Notes under the pieces: model-generated
Told to the model about the DNA's origin: nothing
The model's input: only the letters and a program-made list of their open reading frames with translations
Database searches by the model: none
Part shown: one piece after another, positions 45,749 through 55,347 of the stretch
How the letters are laid out: every line of letters starts with the position of its first letter
How positions within the stretch are numbered: position 1 is the stretch's first letter
Origin: Clostridium ragsdalei P11
Lineage (GTDB): Bacteria > Bacillota > Clostridia > Clostridiales > Clostridiaceae
DNA: 64,000 bases
Direction: 5' to 3'
Assembly: GCF_001675165.1 (NCBI RefSeq)
Contig: NZ_LROS01000017.1
Coordinates: 1 to 64,000, forward strand
Program-made: the position numbers and the translations under genes

Positions 45749-46048
45749 ATGACGCAAAAAACTGTTTTAAAGCAAAATCCTCAATTGAAAATTAAACCAC
45801 CTTCTATGTATAAAGTCATTGTACACAATGATGACTATACTACAATGGAATTTGTAGTTGAAGTTTTAATGAAAATATTTGAAAAAAGTGCTGTAGAAGC
45901 TACCAAAATAATGTATGATGTACATAGAAGAGGTATAGGAGTAGCAGGTGTATATGTTTATGATATTGCTGCTACCAAAATAATGCAAGCTGTAAAGATG
46001 GCGGAGAACAGTGGGTTTCCACTAAAATTTAGTATGGAAGAGGAATAA
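45749..46048 (+). CDS. clpS: ATP-dependent Clp protease adaptor ClpS
   Basis: A 99-aa ClpS that passes N-degron substrates to ClpA. ATG 45749 is preferred: GGAG lies 8 nt upstream and the N-terminal tail is then standard length. Core motifs MYKVIVHNDDYTTMEFVVEVL and DVHRRGIGVAGVYVYDIA, with the ligand-contact residues of the family, are intact. It is 2 nt from clpA, so co-translated. ClpS-ClpA pairs are common in proteobacteria and present in some clostridia. Confidence 0.92.
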   Translation: MTQKTVLKQNPQLKIKPPSMYKVIVHNDDYTTMEFVVEVLMKIFEKSAVEATKIMYDVHRRGIGVAGVYVYDIAATKIMQAVKMAENSGFPLKFSMEEE

Positions 46049-46050
46049 TT

Positions 46051-48291
46051 ATGAAACTAGATAGAATAGTAAATGAAATTATGACTGCAGCTTACAATGA
46101 AGCAAAATATTGTAAGCATGAATATTTTACACCAGAACATTTATTATACGCTGCTTTATTTTTCCCAGAGGGAATGGAAATAGTAGAAGGATGCGGCGGA
46201 AGTGTACAGGATATAAAAAATGATTTGCTGCAGTATTTTAGTGATAATATAGAAATTACAGAAAAAAAAGAGCCGCTGGAAACTGTAAGCTTGCAAAATA
46301 TATTAACTTCTGCAGGCGAACATGTTTTAGCAGCTGAAAAGGAAATAATAAAATTAGGAGATATTTTTATATCAATATATGACGAAGAGCAGAGTTTTGC
46401 CAGCTTTTTTCTAAAAAAACAAGGGATAAAGAGAATAGATATATTAAATTATATAACTCATGGAACTCCAGCAAATATGTTTAATTATAATATTGAAGAT
46501 GATGCTATATACTCATCGGACGAACAGGATATGCCCTTATTTTTTCAAATAGAAGACTTCTCAGTAGAACTTACTGAAAAGGCAAGAAATGGTGAAATAG
46601 ATCCTTTAATTGGCAGAGATGATATACTTAGTAGAACAATTCAGGTGCTTTCAAGAAGAACCAAAAATAATCCAATTCATGTGGGAGATCCAGGGGTTGG
46701 AAAGACAGCTATCACAGAAGGACTGGCGAGCCTGATTGCAGATGGTAAAGTGCCTAAAAATTTAAAAAACAGTAAAATATATTCCTTGGATATGGGTTCT
46801 ATTTTGGCAGGTACTAAGTACAGGGGAGATTTCGAAGAAAGAATAAAAAATATATTGAAGAAAATAGAAAAGGAAGATAAGGCTATAGTATATATAGATG
46901 AAATACACACTATAATAGGAGCAGGATCTGTATCTGGTGGGTCCCTTGATGCCGCAAATATTTTAAAGCCTTTTTTGACTAGTGGGAGAATTAGATTTAT
47001 AGGTTCTACTACTTATGATGAATACAAAAAGATATTTGAAAAGGATAGAGCTCTTGCCAGAAGATTTCAAAAAATAGAAGTACCGGAGCCTACTGCAGAA
47101 GATACTTATAATATACTTTTAGGTATAAAAGGGCAGTATGAAAAATTTCACAATGTGGTTTATGAAGATGAAGCTTTAAAAGCAGCAGTAGATTTATCAA
47201 TAAAATATATAAATGATAGATATTTGCCAGACAAAGCTATAGACGTAATAGATGAAACAGGTGCCTATGCAAGGCTTCATGGAAAAGATGAAGAACAAAT
47301 AGTTATTGAAAAAAAACACATAGAAAAGACAATTTCATCTATGGCAAAAATACCAGAGAGAACTTTGTCACAGGATGAGACAAAAGTTCTTAAGGATTTA
47401 GATAATATTCTTAAAGAAAAGATATTCGGGCAGGATGAAGCTGTGAAGGCTGTAGTAAGGGCAATTAAAAGGTCTAGAGCTGGATTTAACGAAGATAATA
47501 AAACTGTGGCAAACCTCCTTTTTGTAGGACCAACAGGTGTAGGAAAAACGGAAATAAGTAAACAGCTTTCAAATGCTTTAAATGTTCCACTAATAAGGTT
47601 TGATATGAGTGAGTATCAGGAAAAGCATACAGTGGCAAGGCTTATTGGCTCGCCGCCAGGATATGTAGGATATGAAGAAGGTGGACTTTTAACAGACACT
47701 ATAAGGAAAACTCCTTACTGTGTGCTGCTTTTAGATGAAATAGAGAAGGCACATCCAGATGTACTTAATATAATGCTGCAGCTTATGGATTATGCTACTC
47801 TTACAGATAATACTGGAAGAAAAACTGATTTTAAAAATGTAATACTTATAATGACTTCAAATGCAGGAGCTAGGTATTTAGGAAAATCACTTATGGGGTT
47901 TGGAAATAGAATTGTAAAAGACGATGCAATTTCCCAGGAGGTAAATAGAGTATTTTCTCCAGAATTCAGAAATAGATTGGATGAAATAATATTTTTTAAT
48001 GGAATGAATGAACAGATGGCATATCGTGTAGCACAAAAAGCCATGGGTGAATTTGAAAAACAACTTTTAACTAAGAATATAAAGATAACAGTTACAGATA
48101 ATTGCTATAAATGGTTAGCACAAAAAGGTGTGTCATTAGAATATGGTGCAAGAGAGATCATGAGGATAGTACAGCAGGAAATAAAGCCTTATTTTGTAGA
48201 TAAAGTGCTCTTTGACAATAAAATTAAAGATACCGTTAGTGTCATAGATATAGAAAATGACAGCATAAAGATTAAGGTAGAAGGACAATAA
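46051..48291 (+). CDS. clpA: ClpA-type AAA+ protease ATPase
   Basis: A 746-aa double AAA+ unfoldase working with ClpP. N-domain (about 1-145). First AAA module has HVGDPGVGKTA (usual GEPGVGKT) and Walker B AIVYIDEIH. Second has FVGPTGVGKTE, VLLLDEIEKAHPD and sensor RNRLDEIIFF. It lacks the long ClpB middle domain, and pairing with clpS supports ClpA. No clpP is adjacent. It ends with a D2 small domain and short tail. Confidence 0.93.
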   Translation: MKLDRIVNEIMTAAYNEAKYCKHEYFTPEHLLYAALFFPEGMEIVEGCGGSVQDIKNDLLQYFSDNIEITEKKEPLETVSLQNILTSAGEHVLAAEKEIIKLGDIFISIYDEEQSFASFFLKKQGIKRIDILNYITHGTPANMFNYNIEDDAIYSSDEQDMPLFFQIEDFSVELTEKARNGEIDPLIGRDDILSRTIQVLSRRTKNNPIHVGDPGVGKTAITEGLASLIADGKVPKNLKNSKIYSLDMGSILAGTKYRGDFEERIKNILKKIEKEDKAIVYIDEIHTIIGAGSVSGGSLDAANILKPFLTSGRIRFIGSTTYDEYKKIFEKDRALARRFQKIEVPEPTAEDTYNILLGIKGQYEKFHNVVYEDEALKAAVDLSIKYINDRYLPDKAIDVIDETGAYARLHGKDEEQIVIEKKHIEKTISSMAKIPERTLSQDETKVLKDLDNILKEKIFGQDEAVKAVVRAIKRSRAGFNEDNKTVANLLFVGPTGVGKTEISKQLSNALNVPLIRFDMSEYQEKHTVARLIGSPPGYVGYEEGGLLTDTIRKTPYCVLLLDEIEKAHPDVLNIMLQLMDYATLTDNTGRKTDFKNVILIMTSNAGARYLGKSLMGFGNRIVKDDAISQEVNRVFSPEFRNRLDEIIFFNGMNEQMAYRVAQKAMGEFEKQLLTKNIKITVTDNCYKWLAQKGVSLEYGAREIMRIVQQEIKPYFVDKVLFDNKIKDTVSVIDIENDSIKIKVEGQ

Positions 48292-48333
48292 GTTAAATAT
48301 TAGAGGGGATCTATGACGGAAGGATGAGTTAAA

Positions 48334-49479
48334 GTGAAAAAAGTAAGCAAGATTATTGTAATTAGTTTGCTGGCTTTTATTGTAATGACTGCGGGTATGT
48401 TTTCTGCAAAAGTTATGGCAAGCGGGACTTCAGACACCGATAACAAGCCAGTTCATGGTAAAGTTATTAAAATACATGCAAGTGGAGACAAGAATTCCCA
48501 AAGGTTTTCCAATGCAGATGTAAAAATTATATCAGGAAGTCTTAAAGGCAAAGTGATTACAGTTCAAAATTTTGCAGGTGGGCAAATCAAAGATGAAGGA
48601 AGCAGTACACAGAGCTTTGCAAAAGTAGGGGATGAAGTATTAGTCAATATACAATATGACTCAAAAAATAATGTGAAAAAAGCTTATATTTATGAAATAG
48701 TAAGGTATAAAAGTCTATATGGATTGGCTGCATTCCTGATTATATTACTTATAGCTATAGGTGGCTTAAAAGGATTTAAATCGGTAATAACTTTAGCCAT
48801 AACTGGAATCGTGGTAATAAAAGTGCTTATACCACTTATACTACAGGGATTTAACCCAATGATAGTATCTATTGCAGTATGTATTTTTGTAACCATAGTG
48901 AATCTGCTTATAATAAGTGGTAAAAATGAAAAAACACTTGCTGCTATTATAGGAACCTCTGGTGGGGTACTTATTGCAGGGGCTATAGCGTTCTTTTCAA
49001 ATTCTATAATGAGATTAAATGGACTTACTGATGATCAAATGCAGTCTATTATATATACTTCACAAAATGCCAATTTCAATTTTTCAGGTTTGCTGTTTGC
49101 GGGAATAATCATGGGAGCACTTGGGGCAGTTATGGATGTAAGTATGTCTATAGCGTCCTCTATAATGGAGATAAAAGAGGTAAAACCTGATATGACTATG
49201 AAGGAACTTGTGAAATCGGGTATGAATGTGGGAAAAGATATTATGGGTACTATGGCCAATACTTTGATACTTGCTTATGTAGGAGGGGCCATGTACATAA
49301 TAATTATGATTTCATCTTACTCTTATAGTACATCTATTTCTACAGCTTTGGATCAGGATATTATTGCTTCTGAAGTTTTAAAAGCTCTAGCAGGAAGTAT
49401 AGGCCTTATATTTGCAGTACCTGTAACAGCAGTTATAACTGCGTTTTTAATTAAACTGAACAAAGGTAAGGAAAAGTAA
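48334..49479 (+). CDS. YibE/F-family membrane protein
   Basis: A 381-aa protein starting at GTG 48334 (AAGGATGAG upstream). It has a signal-anchor helix (about 7-27), an extracytoplasmic domain (about 30-125, with HGKVIKIHASGDK) and about seven to eight C-terminal helices. The YibE/F signature region is GLLFAGIIMGALGAVMDVSMSIASS. Function of the family is unresolved (a small-molecule export role has been suggested). Preceded by clpA and followed by a small gene on the same strand. Confidence 0.85.
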   Translation: MKKVSKIIVISLLAFIVMTAGMFSAKVMASGTSDTDNKPVHGKVIKIHASGDKNSQRFSNADVKIISGSLKGKVITVQNFAGGQIKDEGSSTQSFAKVGDEVLVNIQYDSKNNVKKAYIYEIVRYKSLYGLAAFLIILLIAIGGLKGFKSVITLAITGIVVIKVLIPLILQGFNPMIVSIAVCIFVTIVNLLIISGKNEKTLAAIIGTSGGVLIAGAIAFFSNSIMRLNGLTDDQMQSIIYTSQNANFNFSGLLFAGIIMGALGAVMDVSMSIASSIMEIKEVKPDMTMKELVKSGMNVGKDIMGTMANTLILAYVGGAMYIIIMISSYSYSTSISTALDQDIIASEVLKALAGSIGLIFAVPVTAVITAFLIKLNKGKEK

Positions 49480-49545
49480 CATTTTTTCATCTAAAACAAT
49501 ATTATAATACAGTGAAACAATTTGAAAATATGGAGATGAACATTA

Positions 49546-49866
49546 ATGGAAACTGTTATAAATTTTTATGTTGTTTTAGATGAGAATGGAGAAAATAAGG
49601 AAGAACTGAAAAGTCAAATAACTTCAGATAATCCTATATTTACAAATATACAAAGTGGGGATACTATAATTCCTAAAGAAGGCAGCGAAGAATATATGGT
49701 TTTAAAAACCGTAAGAAATTTTGCAAAAGAAGAACTAGATATATATATAAGAAGAATAAAAAGTAAAGATGAAGTAATGGATGAAATAGAAGAACTGGCT
49801 AATAAGACTGTAAAATCAGTACTAGATTCTATTAAAGATACATTTGATTTTGATAAAAAAGAGTAA
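49546..49866 (+). CDS. Conserved-looking small acidic protein, unknown function
   Basis: A 106-aa soluble protein with an acidic, coiled-coil-prone C-terminal half (KDEVMDEIEELANKTVKSVL). No signal peptide or known motif. GGAGATG precedes the ATG, and a strong terminator follows, so it is a genuine gene. The N-terminal half (NFYVVLDENGENKEELKSQI) looks like a small beta domain. Confidence 0.7.
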   Translation: METVINFYVVLDENGENKEELKSQITSDNPIFTNIQSGDTIIPKEGSEEYMVLKTVRNFAKEELDIYIRRIKSKDEVMDEIEELANKTVKSVLDSIKDTFDFDKKE

Positions 49867-49870
49867 TTTA

Positions 49871-49912
49871 AAAAGGAGCTGTTGCACTAAAAATTAGTGC
49901 GCAGCTCTTTTT
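49871..49912. terminator. Bidirectional terminator
   Basis: AAAGGAGCTG-TGCACTAA and TTAGTGC-CAGCTCTTTTT form an 18-pair stem with a T run between convergent genes. Confidence 0.9.
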
Positions 49913-49946
49913 GCTAGCAAGAGGTGGACTAGTTGTAAATAATGTA

Positions 49947-50693
49947 TTACTTTTTTGCCACTACGGCAAACTTATTGGACTTATCTTTTTTAGATCCATT
50001 AGTAAAAGAAGAATTTAGACCAGCTAAATCCAATTTCTTATTAAAATCGAGATGAATCCATAAATCACTTACCCCCAAATCAATTAGTACATCAACATCC
50101 CAGCTTGGACGTCTTTTTTCCGTAATGTAACATTCCTCAGAAATGTCATTTCTCTCCCTTTGTTGTTCAATCGTCTGGGTTGTAGGAACAAGTTTTTCTC
50201 CTCTCGCATCAGATTCTTTGAATGTTTTTCCGTAATTGGCATCTATATTAACCATTATTCCTCCCGGTTTCAGAACACGGTGAATATGATAATACATCTT
50301 CTTAGCGTCTTCTACAATCCATGTTACATTTCTGGTAATGATAAAATCAAAAGTGTTATCCGGAAATGTCAAGTTTTGAGCATCCATTTGTAAAAACACA
50401 ATATCTTTCATCCCTTTTTCCTCTGCATTTTTCTTAGCTTGTACTAGCATTTCAGAGGAAAAATCGACTGCTGTTACTTGACATCCAAGCTTATTTAAAA
50501 TAAGTGCAAAAAATCCAGCTCCAGTTCCAACATCCAATACTTCTAAATCTTTTTTGTTATCTGGCAAAATCTCTAATAAAAACTTTTCATAAGCATTTCT
50601 CATTGGAGACTCATACTCATTCATTCGCAGACCGCTAAACTCAGGTGCCCTGCCTGACCAGTATTTATTTGACCTCTTACTTAAATTTCCCAT
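49947..50693 (-). CDS. Class I SAM-dependent methyltransferase
   Basis: A 248-aa methyltransferase. Motif I is LEVLDVGTGAGFFALIL (about 50-66), motif II VTAVDFSSEMLVQAK, and motif III region VLKPGGIMVNIDANYG. GGGAGG precedes ATG 50693. It lies 45 nt downstream of a metal-chelate binding lipoprotein on the same strand, suggesting one transcript and a shared ligand. Substrate unknown; the N-terminal SKRSNKYWSGRAPEFSGLR is typical of a clostridial subfamily. Confidence 0.88.
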   Translation of the reverse strand: MGNLSKRSNKYWSGRAPEFSGLRMNEYESPMRNAYEKFLLEILPDNKKDLEVLDVGTGAGFFALILNKLGCQVTAVDFSSEMLVQAKKNAEEKGMKDIVFLQMDAQNLTFPDNTFDFIITRNVTWIVEDAKKMYYHIHRVLKPGGIMVNIDANYGKTFKESDARGEKLVPTTQTIEQQRERNDISEECYITEKRRPSWDVDVLIDLGVSDLWIHLDFNKKLDLAGLNSSFTNGSKKDKSNKFAVVAKK

Positions 50694-50737
50694 ATAGACC
50701 TCCCAAAATACATATTTTTGTCTTCATATTATATAAA

Positions 50738-51835
50738 TCAATCAGGTTTTTGTGCGCTTAATATTCTGCTAAGTTCTGAATCACTTAAATTGTAATTAAA
50801 AAAGGTTTTGTAAAAAGATTTTGCTTCACCTGTAACATCCAAATCCTTAAATCTTTCAGGATACAATGTTTTAGCCATCCAAGGAAGATATAACGCTGTT
50901 TCTGATCCTAAACTTGACCATTTAAATATACCTTGAGGTATTACAAATACCTTTCCACTTTGAACTGCTTTTATCTGTGTAAATCTTGGATCTTTCATTA
51001 ACTTTGCTTTGTCATTTTCGTTCCAATCTACAAATATAACATCAGGATTCCACTTCAATATTTGTTCAAAAGATACATCTTTGTAACCATTAATATCTTT
51101 TTCCGCAACATTGATACCACCCACCATGTTTATCTCTTCATTTTGAATGATATTTTTTCCCCACGTACTAAGTACTTTACCGCTAACTGAAAGAGTCAAC
51201 ACCTTTTGTTTCTGATTATTAGGTATTTGCTTTGTAACTGAAGTTATTTTGTTTATATTTTGTACTACAAATTCTTTGTACTTAGCTGCTCTTTGTATTC
51301 CCTCTTTACCAAGTACCTTTCCTGCAAGAGTAACTGCATCAATCATGTCATAGATACTGTTCTTGGTATAATCAATCATAATAGCAGGAATGCCAGCTAC
51401 TTTATTTTTATCAACACTCTTATCAGTTTTCCTTAAGAAAAGTACATCCGGCTTGTTTATTAATAATTGTTCTTGATTAACTCCAGATGTACTGAAGGGG
51501 TAATTAATATTTTTAAGTTTAGGAAATATTTTTAAAGCCCAAGGATAATTCTTGATGGAATCTGCAGAAACTACAATTTTGTCACCACCACCAACAGTGA
51601 GAAGTACATTAATAAAGCCAGGCCAAGATGTACCTATTTTGTTAACCTTTACAGGCAATTTGACAACGTTCCCATCCATGTCTGTAATAGTTTGATAGTC
51701 TGTTTTCTTAACTGTCTCTTTACTTTGTGTTGTAGTGGCAGATTGATTATTTGTATTCATACAACCTGTAAAAGATGAAACAATGAGGGTAATTAAAATA
51801 ACCGATATAATTTTCCTTTTCATAACTATTTTCAT
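50738..51835 (-). CDS. Metal-chelate ABC substrate-binding lipoprotein, orphan
   Basis: A 365-aa PF01497-type binding protein and paralogue of the one at 37390, sharing FEQILKWNPDVIF and the FYKTFFNYNL tail. The lipobox is SFTGC. Two starts are possible, ATG 51835 (only 2 nt after AAAGGA) and ATG 51823. No permease or ATPase is encoded next to it; the only downstream gene is a SAM methyltransferase. It may deliver ligand to the importer at 37390-40398 or another shared system (inference). Confidence 0.87.
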   Translation of the reverse strand: MKIVMKRKIISVILITLIVSSFTGCMNTNNQSATTTQSKETVKKTDYQTITDMDGNVVKLPVKVNKIGTSWPGFINVLLTVGGGDKIVVSADSIKNYPWALKIFPKLKNINYPFSTSGVNQEQLLINKPDVLFLRKTDKSVDKNKVAGIPAIMIDYTKNSIYDMIDAVTLAGKVLGKEGIQRAAKYKEFVVQNINKITSVTKQIPNNQKQKVLTLSVSGKVLSTWGKNIIQNEEINMVGGINVAEKDINGYKDVSFEQILKWNPDVIFVDWNENDKAKLMKDPRFTQIKAVQSGKVFVIPQGIFKWSSLGSETALYLPWMAKTLYPERFKDLDVTGEAKSFYKTFFNYNLSDSELSRILSAQKPD

Positions 51836-51994
51836 TCCTTTCGCTTAACTTAATGCACAATACTGGATAATTCATTTCAATTTATTGTAACATCATATTT
51901 CAATGCTGTAAATAATTTTTGTATGTTTATGAAATGTTTAATTTGTTTTTACATGTTTGTGATATATTCTATTTGCTTTTGTATGTTTAAGTAG

Positions 51995-52174
51995 ATGATA
52001 AAAAAGAAAGCCCAAAAAGAGCTTTTAGCACTTCTTAAAAAAATAAATTAACTGGAAAAGTATGATGAAATGATGAAATACATGGCTTCTACAAAAATAG
52101 AAATAAATTTAGATAAAGGTGTAAAAACTAACTATAAAAGATTTAAGGAACTGCTGTGTAAAATAATAAATTAG
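51995..52174 (+). pseudogene. C-terminal remnant of an adenine-specific DNA methyltransferase
   Basis: One 60-codon frame with an internal TAA at codon 19 and no ribosome-binding site. The second part reads LEKYDEMMKYMASTKIEINL then DKGVKTNYKRFKELL. The pattern 'E-YD...A-..I-ldldDGVKvNY.kF' resembles the C-terminus of type IIG/BREX PglX-like methyltransferases (memory of the family). The rest of the gene is gone. Flanking AT-rich DNA has repeated TGTATGTTTA words. It indicates a lost restriction or phage-defence locus. Confidence 0.55.
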
Positions 52175-52191
52175 ATTTCAAGGAGAAAAGT

Positions 52192-53064
52192 ATGGATGAA
52201 GATTATAAAAATCTCAAGATTGCAGAAAAGGGTGCACGTATTAGCATTATAGCTTACATAATTTTATCGATGCTTAAATTGACTTTAGGATATTTTTATC
52301 AATCTAAAGCACTTACTGCTGATGGAGTCAATAATTCCACGGATATAATTGCGTCACTGGCTATTATTATAGGACTCAAAATATCTGGAAAACCAGCAGA
52401 CGATAATCATGCCTATGGTCATTTAAGAGCACAGACTATATCCTCACTTGTTGCTTCTATCATAATGATAGGCGTAGGTTTAGATGTAATTTACAATGCA
52501 GTGTATTCTACTATTTTCTTAAAGAATAAGGCACCAGACATGATTTCAGCAGTGGTCGCCATTATTTGTTCAATACTTATATATGCAGTTTATGTATATA
52601 ATAAAAGAGTAGCACTTAGAATTAAAAGTTCTGCACTGATGGCTTCTGCAAAAGATAATCTCTCAGATGCTTGGGTAAGTATGGGCACTGCAGCTGGAAT
52701 CATAGCTTCTCAATTTGGATTCCCCTGGATAGATCCACTGGCAGCAGTTCTAGTAGGAATTTTAATTTGTAAGACAGGTGGGGAAATCTTTAAGGAAGCA
52801 GCACATAATTTAACAGATGGTTTTGACAGCAAACAGTTAGATAGTATAGTTTCTAAAATAAAGGAAATTGATGGCGTGAGATGTGTTAAAGGGACGAAAG
52901 CACGTGTTCATGGTAATAATATTTTGCTTGACATTGTAATAGGGGTTAATTCTAAGCTCACTGTAGTTAAAAGCCATGAAATCACGGAAGAAATAGAAGA
53001 AATGTTAAATAGAGAGTTTAAAATCAAACATGCAATTATACATGTAGAACCGGATTCAAAATAA
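52192..53064 (+). CDS. Cation diffusion facilitator family transporter
   Basis: A 290-aa CDF exporter of divalent metals. Six membrane helices with the metal-site pairs DGVNNSTDIIAS in helix 2 and SAKDNLSDAWVS in helix 5, the loop NHAYGHLRAQTI, and a C-terminal cytoplasmic domain (about 205-288) with HGNNILLDIVIGV and HAIIHVEPD. AAGGAG precedes the ATG. The Asp-rich DxxxD pattern in both sites fits manganese or iron as well as zinc; specificity is not assigned. Confidence 0.92.
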   Translation: MDEDYKNLKIAEKGARISIIAYIILSMLKLTLGYFYQSKALTADGVNNSTDIIASLAIIIGLKISGKPADDNHAYGHLRAQTISSLVASIIMIGVGLDVIYNAVYSTIFLKNKAPDMISAVVAIICSILIYAVYVYNKRVALRIKSSALMASAKDNLSDAWVSMGTAAGIIASQFGFPWIDPLAAVLVGILICKTGGEIFKEAAHNLTDGFDSKQLDSIVSKIKEIDGVRCVKGTKARVHGNNILLDIVIGVNSKLTVVKSHEITEEIEEMLNREFKIKHAIIHVEPDSK

Positions 53065-53082
53065 TGTTATTATTTTGAATCC
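53052..53082. terminator. Perfect palindrome spanning two convergent gene ends
   Basis: GGATTCAAAATAAT and ATTATTTTGAATCC are exact 14-nt inverted arms around GTT. They contain both stop codons and the last codons of the CDF and EamA genes, so the two proteins both end in Asp-Ser-Lys. It probably forms a bidirectional terminator inside coding DNA. Confidence 0.7.
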
Positions 53083-53999
53083 CTATTTACTATAAAAATT
53101 CCTATACATACAAGCACAAGAGCTGCAATGTTTTCAACATTAAAGATACTTTCACCTAAAAATATAGAAGATAGAATGGTACCTGCTACAGGAATTACAA
53201 AATTAAACATGGAAATAAATCCAACCTTATTATATTTTAATAGCACTGTCCAAATTGAAAATGCAGCAGCTGACAGTATTGCTAAATATAATAAAATAGC
53301 AGTAGAGCCAATTGTGAAGCTTGTCACATAGCCTTTATTGAAAAATCCAAGAGCTAAAAGAGCTAAACCTCCTATAAGGAGTTGATACCCTGTTACAAGC
53401 ACTGAATCTATATTTTTACAGATTTGTTTTCCATAAATTGAAGATGCAGAAAATACAAAGGCAGATAATATGATAAAACCTTCACCTGTGAATTTAAAGC
53501 TAAAACTTAAAAGTTCACTGCTGAAATTTACAATTAGCACCCCAATAAAACCAAGTATACAGCCTATAGCTTTTTTAGTATTTATCCTATCATTTTTATA
53601 CAAAAAATGGGCCAGTACTACACTGAAGAATGTACCAGTGGAATTCATTATAGAGCCTTTTGAACCTGTTGTATTAGCAAGTCCAATATAGAAAAATATG
53701 TATTCAAGAGTAGTTTGAGTCAAACCAAGTAGGATAATCTGTTTGACATTTTTTTTAGTTATTGAAAATATGTTTTTAGAAGAAAATAGAGCTACTATCA
53801 AAACAATTAATCCTGCAAGTATGAATCTGTAGCCGGCAAAAGACAATTCTGAAAATATATCTTTTGAGCCTATCTTAAAAAGGGCATACCCACTTTTAAC
53901 TCCAGGGTAGGCACTTCCCCATAGTATGCAGCAAAAAGATGCAAGTAGTATTACTATTTTCTTATTTGTAAAAAAACTTTTGTTGTCCAATTCTGTCAA
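53070..53999 (-). CDS. EamA/DMT-family transporter
   Basis: A 309-aa drug/metabolite transporter with ten helices and two EamA repeats (first from about 12, second from about 160). WGSAYPGVKSGY lies in the first helix and YIGLANTTGSKGSIMNST before the repeat boundary. The start is TTG 53999, or more likely TTG 53990, which is better spaced from AAAGGAA. Substrate unknown. Confidence 0.87.
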   Translation of the reverse strand: MTELDNKSFFTNKKIVILLASFCCILWGSAYPGVKSGYALFKIGSKDIFSELSFAGYRFILAGLIVLIVALFSSKNIFSITKKNVKQIILLGLTQTTLEYIFFYIGLANTTGSKGSIMNSTGTFFSVVLAHFLYKNDRINTKKAIGCILGFIGVLIVNFSSELLSFSFKFTGEGFIILSAFVFSASSIYGKQICKNIDSVLVTGYQLLIGGLALLALGFFNKGYVTSFTIGSTAILLYLAILSAAAFSIWTVLLKYNKVGFISMFNFVIPVAGTILSSIFLGESIFNVENIAALVLVCIGIFIVNRDSK

Positions 54000-54196
54000 T
54001 TCCTTTCTTTAAGCAATAATTATATTATACATTTTTTAAAAATTAAGTGAAGGTAAAATTTTGGATATAGGTTAAATAAATGTTGAGTTACAATTATACT
54101 TAATTTATAATTGTACTGTGATATTTGGGAATATTTTAAAAGAGTTTTATAGGTTGACTTCACTAATCTAAATATATTGTACAAGGATGGTTAGTT

Positions 54197-55204
54197 TTGC
54201 TGGAAATAAGTGAGTTATATAAAGTAAAAGGCGATATTGTAATAAATAATATAACATTTAAAGTTACAAAGGGTAATTTGATAAATATAGAGTGTAGTGA
54301 TCAAATAAGTGATTTATTGATTGATCTTATTTTAGACAAAGAGGTGCCTACTAAGGGGAAGATATATATTCACGGAGAAGGTAACAAAACTTATATAAGA
54401 AGAAATATGAAACACATAGGCGTTGTATTTAGAAAAGAAGGCTTTTATGAAAATATGACTGTAAAATCCTATATGAAATTTTATAAAAATATGGCCAATT
54501 CTAAAGTTAATTATAAGGAAATAGTGCTGAAACTTGCTCTTATAGATATTGAAAATACTAAAATAAATAAGCTTACTTATTCTCAAAAAAGGAGACTTAG
54601 CTTTGCAAGGGAATTGCTTAAAGAACCTAAGTTTCTAATATTTCAAGAACCTATACTTAATATGGACAGATATGATGCAAAACTTATAATACAAAATATG
54701 GATCAATTAATTTCAGATGGTGCAATTGTAGTCAATACTTCTGTATCTTTTAAGGATATACTACTCCTTGGTGGAAAATCCTATAGCATAGATGAAAATG
54801 GATTAAAAGAAATACAGGGAGAGGAAAGCAGCAAGGAAGAATCAGATAGCGGAGATGAGACAGTATATAAAATTGAAAAGATTCCTGCTAAAATTGATGA
54901 AAGAATGATTCTCTTTGATCCTATGGAAATAGATTATGTAGAAAGTGAACAGGGTGTAAGTAACTTAAACATAAAAGGAGAAAAGTTTCCATGTATGCTG
55001 CCACTTACAGAGCTGGAAAAAAGGCTAAAGCATTTCGGATTTTTTAGATGTCATAGATCTTATTTGGTAAATCTTCAAAGAGTACGTGAAGTTGTGATGT
55101 GGACAAGAAATAGTTATAGTTTAAGTCTCGATGATAAAACTAAAAGTTCTATTCCACTTTCAAAAGGGAGAATGAAAGAGCTAAAAGATATCCTAAATAT
55201 ATGA
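54197..55204 (+). CDS. Degenerate ABC ATPase fused to a LytTR DNA-binding domain
   Basis: A 335-aa regulator starting at TTG 54197 (AAGGATGG upstream). Residues 1-215 follow an ABC ATPase but have lost the catalytic parts: the Walker A position reads IECSDQISDLL, the signature is NKLTYSQKRRLSF instead of LSGG, and Walker B is FLIFQEPILNMD (Gln replacing Asp). Residues 235-333 are a LytTR domain (EIDYVESEQGVSNL, FFRCHRSYLVNL). It precedes an intact ABC exporter pair, so it likely regulates that transporter. Confidence 0.85.
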   Translation: MLEISELYKVKGDIVINNITFKVTKGNLINIECSDQISDLLIDLILDKEVPTKGKIYIHGEGNKTYIRRNMKHIGVVFRKEGFYENMTVKSYMKFYKNMANSKVNYKEIVLKLALIDIENTKINKLTYSQKRRLSFARELLKEPKFLIFQEPILNMDRYDAKLIIQNMDQLISDGAIVVNTSVSFKDILLLGGKSYSIDENGLKEIQGEESSKEESDSGDETVYKIEKIPAKIDERMILFDPMEIDYVESEQGVSNLNIKGEKFPCMLPLTELEKRLKHFGFFRCHRSYLVNLQRVREVVMWTRNSYSLSLDDKTKSSIPLSKGRMKELKDILNI

Positions 55205-55347
55205 TATTTTTAACTCAAAATGTGAAAATTCAGCTCTAAAAAAGCAGGATTCATAAGTTGTATTACTCTTTTCATGTTGATTTTATGGTTTAATAGCAGC
55301 ATTTGTATAATAATTAACCATAGTAAAACTGAAAGGAGTTTTTAGCT

